This document shows, in pieces, positions 1-6,793 of a stretch of DNA of 8,123 nucleotides (positions within the stretch are counted from its first letter, which is position 1; each line of letters begins with the position of its first letter). The stretch spans positions 1-8,123 of the forward strand of contig CADBTX010000288.1 of the NCBI GenBank assembly GCA_902797705.1, given 5' to 3'. The stretch comes from an uncultured Lachnospiraceae bacterium. Its GTDB lineage: Bacteria > Bacillota > Clostridia > Lachnospirales > Lachnospiraceae. The position numbers were made by a program, and so were the translations under genes. Under the pieces are notes generated by a model that saw only the letters and a list, made by a program, of their open reading frames with translations, was not told the origin of the DNA and made no database searches.

Positions 1-1023
1 AGTTCATGCATCTATCTTATCGGGATGCTGTATCCCCTTCACAGCCCAAAGGAGGAAGGATACCGTCTAACCCTGCTCTTTGCGGAGGATCCGGAGGAAG
101 AGATACTTATCCTTAAAGAATTCTGCAGGATAACAAAGGATACCGGTCTCTTTCCCATAACCTTTAACGGCAGGCGCTTTGACCTTCCCTTTATTAAAGA
201 GCGCTGCAGGATACACGGAGTAGAAATACCGGATATCCTTGAATCCGGAGAAGATCTGGATATCTATGCAAGGATCAAGCCCTACCGCCGCTCCTTTTCC
301 TTAAGTTCCCTGAATCAGAAATCCGTGGAACGGATGCTGGGGATCGAAAGAGAGGATAAATATACCGGAGGAGAGCTGATAAGCGTTTATCATGAGTATG
401 TGAAGAGCAGGGATGATGAACTGCTCGATCTACTTATAACCCATAACAGGGAGGATGTGCTGGGAATGACGGAGATCCTTCCAGTCCTGTCCTATAGCGG
501 GATATTTGAGCTGTCTCCGGAGACGGAGGATCCGGAGATAAGGGAGAGCTTCATCGAATCCCATGAGGGCTATGACGGAGAAACGGTAAGTGAGCTTATC
601 ATCGTATTCTCTCTGCCCTCTCCCGTTCCGAAGCCCCATCTTTTCCACAATATGAGGCTCTTTCTCGAAACAAGGGATGACCTCGGGACCTTAAGGATCC
701 CCCTTTTCAAAGGTGAATTAAAGCATTTCTTTTCGAATTACAGGGACTATTTCTATATCCCTTCAGAAGACAGGGCTGTGTTAAAGGAGATAGCCGGTCT
801 TATGAATAATACAGAAAAGGAAAGGGCAAAGGTCTCCAATTGCTATATCCGCACCTCCGGCCTCTTCCTGCCCCTTCCCCAGGACTTTACGGACAGCGGC
901 TTCACGGTTTATAAAACAGACTACCGCAGCAGGACTTTATACGCCTACCTGAATGATGACATAAAAAAATCCCCGGCACTTAAAGAATATCTTCTTCAAG
1001 TGCTGGGGAAATGCTTCATATAG
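1..1023 (+). CDS. YprB-type RNase H-fold 3'-5' exonuclease, 5'-truncated by the window edge
   Basis: The reading frame is open from base 1, and the codons before the first ATG (base 25) still encode family sequence (CIYLIG), so that ATG is internal and the true start lies upstream. The visible 340 codons carry the later part of a DnaQ/RNase H-like domain of the YprB_N (RNase_H_2) family. TFNGRRFDLPFI is the second exonuclease motif with a metal-binding Asp. HNREDVLGM, some 100 residues further on, is the third motif with the last catalytic Asp. The first motif (DxExTGL type) would lie upstream. The last ~170 residues form a C-terminal extension I cannot assign. Family members are putative metal-dependent nucleases, with no substrate evident here. 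The gene converges on cheR. Its last 20 codons double as the cheR terminator on the other strand, and no plus-strand terminator with a U-tract follows its stop. Confidence 0.85.
   Translation, partial: SSCIYLIGMLYPLHSPKEEGYRLTLLFAEDPEEEILILKEFCRITKDTGLFPITFNGRRFDLPFIKERCRIHGVEIPDILESGEDLDIYARIKPYRRSFSLSSLNQKSVERMLGIEREDKYTGGELISVYHEYVKSRDDELLDLLITHNREDVLGMTEILPVLSYSGIFELSPETEDPEIRESFIESHEGYDGETVSELIIVFSLPSPVPKPHLFHNMRLFLETRDDLGTLRIPLFKGELKHFFSNYRDYFYIPSEDRAVLKEIAGLMNNTEKERAKVSNCYIRTSGLFLPLPQDFTDSGFTVYKTDYRSRTLYAYLNDDIKKSPALKEYLLQVLGKCFI
963..1009 (-). terminator. Intrinsic terminator of the cheR transcript, embedded in the convergent exonuclease gene
   Basis: Read on the minus strand, arm TCCCCAGCACTT (1009-998) pairs with AAGTGCCGGGGA (981-970) with one A-C mismatch. 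After one further mismatch the stem continues for five pairs (AAGAA/TTCTT) around a four-base loop, then comes a run of seven T (969-963). On the plus strand the same hairpin is preceded by A7 and has no U-tract, so it should terminate only minus-strand transcription. It lies about 135 bases past the cheR stop codon and overlaps codons near the end of the exonuclease gene. Confidence 0.8.
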
Positions 1024-1042
1024 CGGTTGCTTCAAATTACGG

Positions 1043-1138
1043 TTGTGCTCGAGCTTGAGGCTCTCGCACAATCCCTTCGGGACACGTTTTCCTTCAGAAA
1101 ACGTGCCAGGTCGCTACAGAATTCTCTGATGAGAATTC
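1043..1138 (-). repeat. Cluster of four tandem hairpins in the cheR 3' untranslated region
   Basis: Four inverted repeats stand almost end to end. First, GAATTCTC/GAGAATTC (1119-1138) has a four-base loop. Second, CACGTTTTC/GAAAACGTG (1083-1105) has a five-base loop. Third, TCCC/GGGA (1072-1082) has a three-base loop. Fourth, TTGTGC/GCACAA (1043-1071) encloses GAGC/GCTC. Read as minus-strand RNA, the fourth has GA opposite GA between its two helices, which fits tandem sheared G-A pairs, and hairpins two and three can close on GAA loops. On the plus strand those positions are pyrimidine mismatches and TTC loops. None is followed by a U-tract. The cluster could be a dispersed extragenic palindromic element, an mRNA-stabilising 3' UTR or a small-RNA module. 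The repeats are seen; the function is inferred. Confidence 0.7.
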
Positions 1139-1144
1139 CTACGC

Positions 1145-1924
1145 TCAGACTTTTTCGTAGAAGAATGAATTTCTTCTTTCGTAGCCCATTTCCTTATAGT
1201 TCATGATCTGCTCCGTGCTTCCGATAAAGAGGATGCCGCCCTTTTTAAGGGATGCCGCGAATTTCCGGAATACCTCATCCTTCGCTTCCTCGGTGAAATA
1301 AATCAGCACGTTTCTGCAGACTATAAGATCCTGCATCGTGGGATAGGTATCCTTTAAGAGGTTATGCTCCTTAAATTCAACCTGTTTCTTGATCTCGTCA
1401 TGTATCTGGAATGAGGGACCCACCTTGTCGAAATACTTACTCTTCATCTCAGCGGGAACACCTGCCAGTGACTTTGCATTATACAGTCCCACCTTAGCCT
1501 TTGCCATGACGGTCTTATCCAGATCGGTAGCATTGATCTTGATCTGGTTCAGAGGGAGATGCTTTGAAAAAGCCATTACCAGCGAATAGGGCTCATCTCC
1601 GGTGGAACAGGCCGCGCTCCAGATCTTCAGGTTCTTCCCGAATTTCTTTATGAGCTCGGGAATGAATTCCTTATCCATAAGCTCCCACTGGTCGGGATTT
1701 CTGTAGAACTCCGAAACGTTTATGGTGATGTAGTTAACGAACTCATCAAAAAGCTTCGAATCCTTCTTCAGCCCGTCGGCGTAGGAGGGATAATCCTTGA
1801 ACTTGTTCCTCTCGATAAGGGTATCTATACGCCGTCTCATCTGCTTTTCCTTATAAGCAGAAAGATCTATCTTTGTAAGAGCAAAAATGGCCTTCTTAAA
1901 CTGTTCATAATCGCCTGATACCAT
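1145..1924 (-). CDS. cheR: Chemotaxis protein methyltransferase CheR
   Basis: CheR uses S-adenosylmethionine to methylate glutamates on methyl-accepting chemotaxis receptors during adaptation. The 259-residue product has the usual two parts. An all-helical N-domain (about 1-65) carries the basic stretch KEKQMRRRID (26-35). The Rossmann methyltransferase domain shows SEFYRNPDQWE (71-81), SAM-binding IWSAACSTGDEPYSL (101-115), NATDLDKTVMAKAKVGLY (131-148), DLIVCRNVLIYF (199-210) and LKKGGILFIGSTEQ (226-239). The ATG at 1924 is chosen because AGGGGGT lies seven bases upstream; longer in-frame starts would run back into the S1 gene. The gene starts 34 bases after the S1 stop and is last in the minus-strand run. 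No other chemotaxis gene is in the window, and no receptor-tethering pentapeptide follows the catalytic domain. Confidence 0.95.
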   Translation of the reverse strand: MVSGDYEQFKKAIFALTKIDLSAYKEKQMRRRIDTLIERNKFKDYPSYADGLKKDSKLFDEFVNYITINVSEFYRNPDQWELMDKEFIPELIKKFGKNLKIWSAACSTGDEPYSLVMAFSKHLPLNQIKINATDLDKTVMAKAKVGLYNAKSLAGVPAEMKSKYFDKVGPSFQIHDEIKKQVEFKEHNLLKDTYPTMQDLIVCRNVLIYFTEEAKDEVFRKFAASLKKGGILFIGSTEQIMNYKEMGYERRNSFFYEKV

Positions 1925-1958
1925 GCATAACCCCCTATAATCCGAAATGTGACTATTA

Positions 1959-3071
1959 TCACTCCTCTTCGGCTGCTTCTTCTGTAACCTCTGCCTCGTC
2001 CTCTGCAGGACCGGAAAGAGCCTTGATGGAGAGTGATATCTTATGGTCAGCTTCGTTGAAATCAACTACCTTGGCCTCAACCTCCTGACCACTCTTTAAT
2101 ACGTCAGAGGGCTTTTCCACATGATCCCTTGAGATCTGTGAAACATGGAGAAGGGCGTCAATGCCGGGCTCCAGCTCTACAAATGCACCGAAGTCGGTCA
2201 TACGGGCAACCTTGCCCTTTACGACGGTGCCGACAGCATACTTCTCAGCAGCATCGATCCAGGGATTCTCATCCGGGAACTTAAGGGAAAGGGCAATCTT
2301 TGTACCCTGTATATCCTTTATGAATACCCTTAAGGTCTCTCCTACCTTAAACACCTTCTTGGGGCTCTCAACATGTCCCCAGGACATTTCTGAAATATGC
2401 AGGAGTCCGTCGATATCTCCGAGGTCAACAAAAGCACCGAAATCAGTTACATTCTTAACCTGACCTTCGATGATGTCTCCAACGTGAAGCTTCTCCAGAA
2501 GCTCCTTCTGTCTCTCGGCCATTCTGGAAACAAGCAGGCACTTTCTGTCACCGATGACCCTTCTTCTCCTGGGATTGAACTCGGTGATCATGAACTCGAT
2601 CTCCTGACCGTTGTATTTGTTGAGATCCTTCTCGTAGGTGTCTGAAACGAGAGAAGCGGGGATGAATACCCTTGCGCCCTCGTAAACAACGGAAAGTCCG
2701 CCGTCCAGAACCTTCACAACCTTGGCTGTGAGCACCTCTTTATTGTTGAAAGCCTCTTCCAGCTTCTTATTTCCTCTGTCTGCGGCCAGTCTCTTGTAGG
2801 TAAGAAGAACCTGCTCGTCTCCTGCCTTACCCTTAAGGACCTTTGCCTCCATCTCGTCGCCTTCTTTAACAACAGTGGTGAGATCCAGAGAATTATCGTT
2901 AGAGTACTCACTCCTTGTGATGATACCGTCTCCCTTAGCCCCGATATTGAGCACAATCTCGTCAGGCTTAACGGTAATAACCTTTCCCTTTACAATTTCT
3001 CCCGGTCTGATGTTTGAATCGTGTTCCAGCGACTCATTAAACAACTGTTCAAAAGTCTGTTCCTCTGACAT
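1959..3071 (-). CDS. rpsA: Four-domain S1 RNA-binding protein (30S ribosomal protein S1 homologue)
   Basis: The 370-residue product has four S1 OB-fold repeats at about 24-95, 111-184, 197-265 and 279-351. The last two are the most canonical (TDFGAFVDLGDIDGLLHISE at 209-228; TDFGAFVELEPGIDALLHVS at 292-311). A Glu-rich acidic tail of about 15 residues ends the protein. Low-GC Gram-positive S1 homologues typically have four repeats against six in E. coli S1; they bind single-stranded mRNA and may assist translation initiation, although essentiality as a ribosomal protein is less certain outside Proteobacteria. The ATG at 3071 is preceded by AGGAGG nine bases upstream. A TTG at 3089 in the same frame would put that site inside the gene, so I reject it. 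The first 23 bases overlap the end of ispH in another frame, suggesting translational coupling. Confidence 0.93.
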   Translation of the reverse strand: MSEEQTFEQLFNESLEHDSNIRPGEIVKGKVITVKPDEIVLNIGAKGDGIITRSEYSNDNSLDLTTVVKEGDEMEAKVLKGKAGDEQVLLTYKRLAADRGNKKLEEAFNNKEVLTAKVVKVLDGGLSVVYEGARVFIPASLVSDTYEKDLNKYNGQEIEFMITEFNPRRRRVIGDRKCLLVSRMAERQKELLEKLHVGDIIEGQVKNVTDFGAFVDLGDIDGLLHISEMSWGHVESPKKVFKVGETLRVFIKDIQGTKIALSLKFPDENPWIDAAEKYAVGTVVKGKVARMTDFGAFVELEPGIDALLHVSQISRDHVEKPSDVLKSGQEVEAKVVDFNEADHKISLSIKALSGPAEDEAEVTEEAAEEE

Positions 3072-3903
3072 GTTTTTGAACCTCCTCAATAATATAATTC
3101 GGGGTGGACGCCCCAGCTGTGATACCTACACAGTTTACATCTTTAAGAGAGTCAATATCCAAGTCATCCACCGTCTGAATGAACCTAGTGTCAGCACATC
3201 GTTCAGAACAGATCTCGTACAACTTCCTCGTGTTGGAGCTGTGTCTTCCTCCTATCACGATCATGGCATCCGCAAGGGATGCAATCTCTAAAGCTTCAGT
3301 CTGCCTCTGCTCAGTTGCATTGCAGATTGTATTCACAGTATGGACATCATAACATTTTTTATTTAGTATTTCAACAATATTATTGAATTTACGTAAATTA
3401 AAGGTTGTCTGTGCCACGATACACTTGGATCTGCCTGTGCTGTCCACGTATGAATCCGCCTCAGCCTCTGATCTTATGCAGCTTACGGCACTTCCGGAAA
3501 AGCTGATTATCCCCACCACTTCCGGGTGGTCCTTATCACCTATGATGATTATCTCCCTGCCCTTTTCGCTCTCTTCCGACACTGTTTTATGGATCTTCAG
3601 CACAAAGGGACAGGTGGCGTCCACGGTCTTCACGTTTTCCTTTTTTTCAAGGATCTCGTAGATCTCCCTGGGAACGCCGTGGGACCTTATAATAACGGTG
3701 CCCTCATTTATGGCGCGGAGCTCTTCCTCGTTTCTTATGACCTTTACGCCCTTTTCTTCAAGATCCCGTACCACCTCGTCATTGTGGATTATCTCTCCGT
3801 AGGTGTAGATCCTGCCGCCCTTTTCTATCTCCTCATACACCGTATCCACGGCTCTTTTTACGCCGAAGCAGAATCCGGCGGATTCAGCCTTGATGATCTT
3901 CAA
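3049..3903 (-). CDS. ispH: 4-hydroxy-3-methylbut-2-enyl diphosphate reductase (IspH/LytB)
   Basis: IspH performs the last step of the MEP pathway, reducing HMBPP to IPP and DMAPP with an oxygen-sensitive iron-sulfur cluster. The 284-residue product has the three cluster cysteines at C12 (GFCFGVKRA), C98 (DATCPF) and C194 (NTICNATEQRQ). It also has substrate-site residues H40 (GEIIHN), H76 (RSHG), H126 and E128 (KDHPE), T166/T167 (QTT) and the SSNT motif at 222-225. The start is a TTG (3903): the preceding in-frame stop is the cmk stop codon only five codons upstream and no ATG lies between, while GGAAAGGG sits just before the TTG. It begins 15 bases after cmk, and its 3' end encodes the ribosome site of the S1 gene. 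In many Clostridia IspH and S1 are one fused protein; here they are separate. Confidence 0.96.
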   Translation of the reverse strand: MKIIKAESAGFCFGVKRAVDTVYEEIEKGGRIYTYGEIIHNDEVVRDLEEKGVKVIRNEEELRAINEGTVIIRSHGVPREIYEILEKKENVKTVDATCPFVLKIHKTVSEESEKGREIIIIGDKDHPEVVGIISFSGSAVSCIRSEAEADSYVDSTGRSKCIVAQTTFNLRKFNNIVEILNKKCYDVHTVNTICNATEQRQTEALEIASLADAMIVIGGRHSSNTRKLYEICSERCADTRFIQTVDDLDIDSLKDVNCVGITAGASTPNYIIEEVQKHVRGTDF

Positions 3904-3918
3904 TGTTCTGCCCTTTCC

Positions 3919-4581
3919 TTACCAGTCCACAAGGGAAATGATCTTATCCGCCACCTCTTTTATGCTCATGTCCGAGGTGTCAAGGAGAACGGAATCAGGG
4001 GCCTGTACCAGGGGCGACTCCGCCCTTGTCATATCCATCCTGTCCCTCTCCTTTATATCCTTCTCTATCTCCATAAGATCGGCCTTCATGCCCTTTTCAA
4101 GGAGCTCGTCAAATCTCCTTCTGGCCCTCACCTTGGTGCTGGCGGTAAGGAAGATCTTCAGCCTGGCGTTTGGCAGCACCTTCGTCCCTATATCCCTTCC
4201 GTCCATCACGACGCTCTCGGTTATGGCCAGTTCCTGCTGCAGGGACACCAGTTTTTTCCTTACCTCAGGCACAGCCGAGGTTTTGGAAGCAGCTATACTG
4301 ACCTCCTCCGTACGGATCAGGTCATTTACGTTCTCTCCGTTTAAGAATACGCACTGTACCCCGTCCTGATACTTTATGGTGATCTCCGCCCCCTGGCATT
4401 TTCCGGCGATGGCATCCCTGTCTTCCAGGTCCACCTTATTCCTTAGCATGTAGAGAGCCATGGCCCTGTACATGGCGCCTGTATCCACATAGATCATGTT
4501 CTTTTCTTTTGCAACAAGCTTCGCGATGGTGCTCTTGCCCGCTCCCGCAGGTCCGTCTATCGCAATATCAAATCCGGACAT
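3919..4581 (-). CDS. cmk: Cytidylate kinase
   Basis: Cmk transfers a phosphate from ATP to CMP or dCMP, supplying CDP/dCDP for nucleic acid and phospholipid synthesis. The 220-residue product is of normal bacterial length. It shows the P-loop GPAGAGKST (10-18), DTGAMYRA (33-40), the CMP-binding insert region with RTEEVSIAASK (90-100), MDGRDIGTKVLPNA (126-139), the LID region around VRARRRFDEL (151-160) and the conserved DRMDMTRAESPL (180-191). The ATG at 4581 has AAGGAAG eight bases upstream. An in-frame upstream start at 4638 would overlap the flavoprotein gene and add 19 unconserved residues, so I do not use it. It follows the flavoprotein by 28 bases and precedes ispH by 15, consistent with one operon and with the conserved clostridial cmk-ispH-S1 order. 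Confidence 0.96.
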   Translation of the reverse strand: MSGFDIAIDGPAGAGKSTIAKLVAKEKNMIYVDTGAMYRAMALYMLRNKVDLEDRDAIAGKCQGAEITIKYQDGVQCVFLNGENVNDLIRTEEVSIAASKTSAVPEVRKKLVSLQQELAITESVVMDGRDIGTKVLPNARLKIFLTASTKVRARRRFDELLEKGMKADLMEIEKDIKERDRMDMTRAESPLVQAPDSVLLDTSDMSIKEVADKIISLVDW

Positions 4582-4609
4582 ATCCACACTTCCTTTCCAT
4601 AAGATCTCT

Positions 4610-5851
4610 CTAAACTCCAATATGTTCCGCTGCAGCATGGGCCGTTGACCAGGCGATCTGCAGATTGAATCCTCCCGTAAGCGAATCCACGTCTATTACT
4701 TCACCTATAAAATATAATCCCTTCACCTTCTTTGATTCCATAGAGCCGGGATCCAGGTCCTTTACCGACACTCCGCCCTTTGTAACCACCGCTTCCTCAA
4801 ATCCCCTTAAACCGCTTATGTTCACCTTAAGATCCTTTATCAGCGAAAGGAAAGCCCTTCTCTCCTCCCTTGTGATCCCGGAACACTTCTTTTCCGGGGC
4901 TATGCCGGAACGGCTTATCATTACCGGTATCAGCTTCGAAGGGAACAGGGATCCGAGACTGTTCTTAAATTCCTTATGGATATTATCCTCAAATACCCTG
5001 ATAAGGCGTTTATCCAGTTCCTCGGGGCTAAGAGCGCTCTTCAGGTCTATATGCAGCACCTCTGTTTTTTCAAAATACGAGGGCGGTATCGATGCCGAGG
5101 CCGTGAGGATCAGGGGACCGCTGACTCCGAAATGGGTGAAGAGCATCTCTCCGAAGCCGGAATATATCTTCTTTTTCCCCCGGTAAAAGGAAGCCCCCAC
5201 GTTCCTCAGGGGCAGGCCCTGAAGAGAAAGAATGTCTTTGTCCCCGGAGTTTAAGGGCACCAGCGAGGGGCTGAGAGACGTAACCTCCATTCCCGCAGAA
5301 ACAGCGAATTTATAGCCGTCTCCCGTGGATCCGTTAGAGGGATAGGACTTTCCTCCGGTGGCAACGATAACCCTTTCGGCAAAGAGCTTCGTCCCGTCAG
5401 ACAGCATCACTCCCTTTATTTTCGGGTTTTCCCCGCCGTTAACTAGGATCCTTGACACCGTGGTATTGAGAAGGATCTCCCCGCCTTCATCCCTTATGCC
5501 CCTTTCAAGGGCACGTATCACATCCGAAGAATGATCCGATCCCGGGAAAACCCGGTTTCCTCTCTCCACTTTGGTCACGAGTTTCAGGGAATTAAAAAAA
5601 TCCACTGTATCATAGGCCGAAAAACCATAAAGGGCCGAATACATGAATTTTCTGTTTGTCTGTATATTGGCAAGGTGCTCCTCCACATCGGAAAAATTGG
5701 TGATATTACACCTTCCCTTTCCCGTGATAAAGAGCTTCTTCCCGCACTTTTCGTTTTTTTCGATAAGGGTAACGGATCTATTCTTTCTTAAGAGGCAAAG
5801 GGCACACATCATTCCCGCGGCCCCGGCTCCGATAACGATAACGTCACTCAT
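4610..5851 (-). CDS. BaiN/HI0933-type FAD-dependent flavoprotein (putative oxidoreductase)
   Basis: The 413-residue product is a full-length member of the HI0933/YhiN/BaiN flavoprotein family. The N-terminal Rossmann FAD site is VIGAGAAGMMCAL (6-18), followed by family signatures KCGKKLFITGKGRCNITN (35-52), RVFPGSDHSSDVI (100-112), VIVATGGKSYPSNGSTGDGY (161-180) and FTHFGVSGPL (238-247). The C-terminal FAD-closing segment contains VTKGGVSVKDLDP (356-368) and GEVIDVDSLTGGFNLQIA (383-400). The reaction is not established for most members; a role in bile-acid dehydroxylation has been proposed for Clostridium scindens BaiN, and nothing here supports that substrate. The ATG at 5851 follows the RpiR stop after three bases (TGA TAC ATG) with only a weak ribosome site (GGGAAAA), so translational coupling to the regulator is likely. 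Conserved position before cmk suggests a general redox role. Confidence 0.9.
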   Translation of the reverse strand: MSDVIVIGAGAAGMMCALCLLRKNRSVTLIEKNEKCGKKLFITGKGRCNITNFSDVEEHLANIQTNRKFMYSALYGFSAYDTVDFFNSLKLVTKVERGNRVFPGSDHSSDVIRALERGIRDEGGEILLNTTVSRILVNGGENPKIKGVMLSDGTKLFAERVIVATGGKSYPSNGSTGDGYKFAVSAGMEVTSLSPSLVPLNSGDKDILSLQGLPLRNVGASFYRGKKKIYSGFGEMLFTHFGVSGPLILTASASIPPSYFEKTEVLHIDLKSALSPEELDKRLIRVFEDNIHKEFKNSLGSLFPSKLIPVMISRSGIAPEKKCSGITREERRAFLSLIKDLKVNISGLRGFEEAVVTKGGVSVKDLDPGSMESKKVKGLYFIGEVIDVDSLTGGFNLQIAWSTAHAAAEHIGV

Positions 5852-5854
5852 GTA

Positions 5855-6793
5855 TCAGCTTTTCCCGTACTTTGTGACCGGATACTCCCGGATCTTGTTT
5901 TCATCTATGAAATTGATCTCGTCGGAATTATAGACCTGATACTCTTCCCAGGTGTCTTCCAAGAGCTTCATGTGCTCCACCACCTCGTCTGTCTTCTTCA
6001 TGGAAAGCTCCACAACAAGGGCGTTTATAAGCGACAGCGGAGCCACCAGGGAATCCACAAGAGAGATATTGTCGCTCTTCGCCAGAAGATTGCAGGAAGA
6101 ATAAAGTGTCATGGGGGAACGGTTGCTGTCCGTAATGGATATAAGATGGGCATTTCTGGAATTCGCGAACTCCAGAGCCTTTATGGTACGCATGGAATAA
6201 CGCGGAAAATCGATGCCGATAAGGACATCGTTCTCATTGATCCTTATGATCTGTTCAAAAACCTCTGTAAGGCTGTTGGTGGAAACAAGATGGACCTTTC
6301 CAAACATGACGTTCAGATAAAACGACAGGAAACCCGCCAGGGGTGCGCATCCTCTAATGCCGATAACATAGATGTTCTCGGCGTTTATTATGGTGTCAAC
6401 GGCCATTTCAAAGGCCCTGGTATCGACCTTTGACATGGTATCCGATATCCTGTCGATGTCGGATTGGAGAACGGAATTGATGATCTCGGAATCGCTGCTG
6501 TTTCCGTAGGCCTCCCCCATCCTGTCAATGCGGTTCAGCTTATGCCTCACCACATCGGAAAGGGCGTCCTGAAATTCGGGGAATCCGTCAAAGCCCACGG
6601 CGGAAGCAAACCTCACAACCGTGGATTCGCTGACGCCCACTCTTTTCCCAAGCTTTGCGGCAGTAAGAAAAGCCGCCTCATCCGTATTTTCGGTGATAAA
6701 CCGGACTAAAGCCTTCTGGCCCTTGGATAATCTGGGGAAATCTTCGTTTAAATGAGCGATGAGACCTTTTTTATTCTCCATAGATCTTTCCAA
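5855..6793 (-). CDS. MurR/RpiR family transcriptional regulator (HTH plus SIS domain)
   Basis: The 312-residue product has an N-terminal HTH_6 domain (about 10-85), with the helix-turn-helix near LGKRVGVSESTVVRFASAVG (48-67). A SIS sugar-phosphate isomerase-like domain (about 120-265) includes NIYVIGIRGCAPLAGF (140-155), DVLIGIDFPRYSMRTIKAL (189-207) and LISITDSNRSPM (217-228). Such regulators sense phosphosugars or amino-sugar phosphates and control sugar catabolic genes. No sugar gene adjoins it, so its ligand and targets are unknown. The start is ambiguous: a TTG at 6793 has GGAGG six bases upstream, while an ATG at 6781 has only GGAAAG four bases upstream. I give the TTG start, and the difference is four residues. 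Either way it overlaps the end of the TetR gene. Confidence 0.9.
   Translation of the reverse strand: MERSMENKKGLIAHLNEDFPRLSKGQKALVRFITENTDEAAFLTAAKLGKRVGVSESTVVRFASAVGFDGFPEFQDALSDVVRHKLNRIDRMGEAYGNSSDSEIINSVLQSDIDRISDTMSKVDTRAFEMAVDTIINAENIYVIGIRGCAPLAGFLSFYLNVMFGKVHLVSTNSLTEVFEQIIRINENDVLIGIDFPRYSMRTIKALEFANSRNAHLISITDSNRSPMTLYSSCNLLAKSDNISLVDSLVAPLSLINALVVELSMKKTDEVVEHMKLLEDTWEEYQVYNSDEINFIDENKIREYPVTKYGKS

Noticed and set aside
1043..1138. CRISPR array or insertion sequence in the hairpin cluster
   Set aside because: The hairpins differ in sequence and have no regular spacers, and there is no transposase or target duplication.
1925..2065. Longer CheR start (47 extra residues)
   Set aside because: The extension is antisense-free but overlaps the S1 gene in another frame, is low-quality sequence, and a good ribosome site precedes the ATG at 1924.
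3049..3089. Programmed frameshift joining IspH to S1
   Set aside because: A plus-one or minus-two shift would be needed. The local sequence is not a standard slippery heptamer in the ispH frame, and S1 has its own strong AGGAGG and ATG.
3526..4344. Plus-strand open frame of 272 codons across the ispH and cmk genes
   Set aside because: It is antisense to two genes with unmistakable catalytic motifs, crosses their junction, and its translation shows no recognisable domain. It is a frame shadow.
4610..5851. Bile-acid metabolism role for the BaiN-like flavoprotein
   Set aside because: The family is widespread in bacteria without bile-acid pathways and no other bai gene is in the window.
5874..5882. 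GTGACCGGA resembling a third copy of the tetR operator
   Set aside because: It matches only part of the palindrome, lies in the coding end of the RpiR gene and has no partner arm. Chance is likely.
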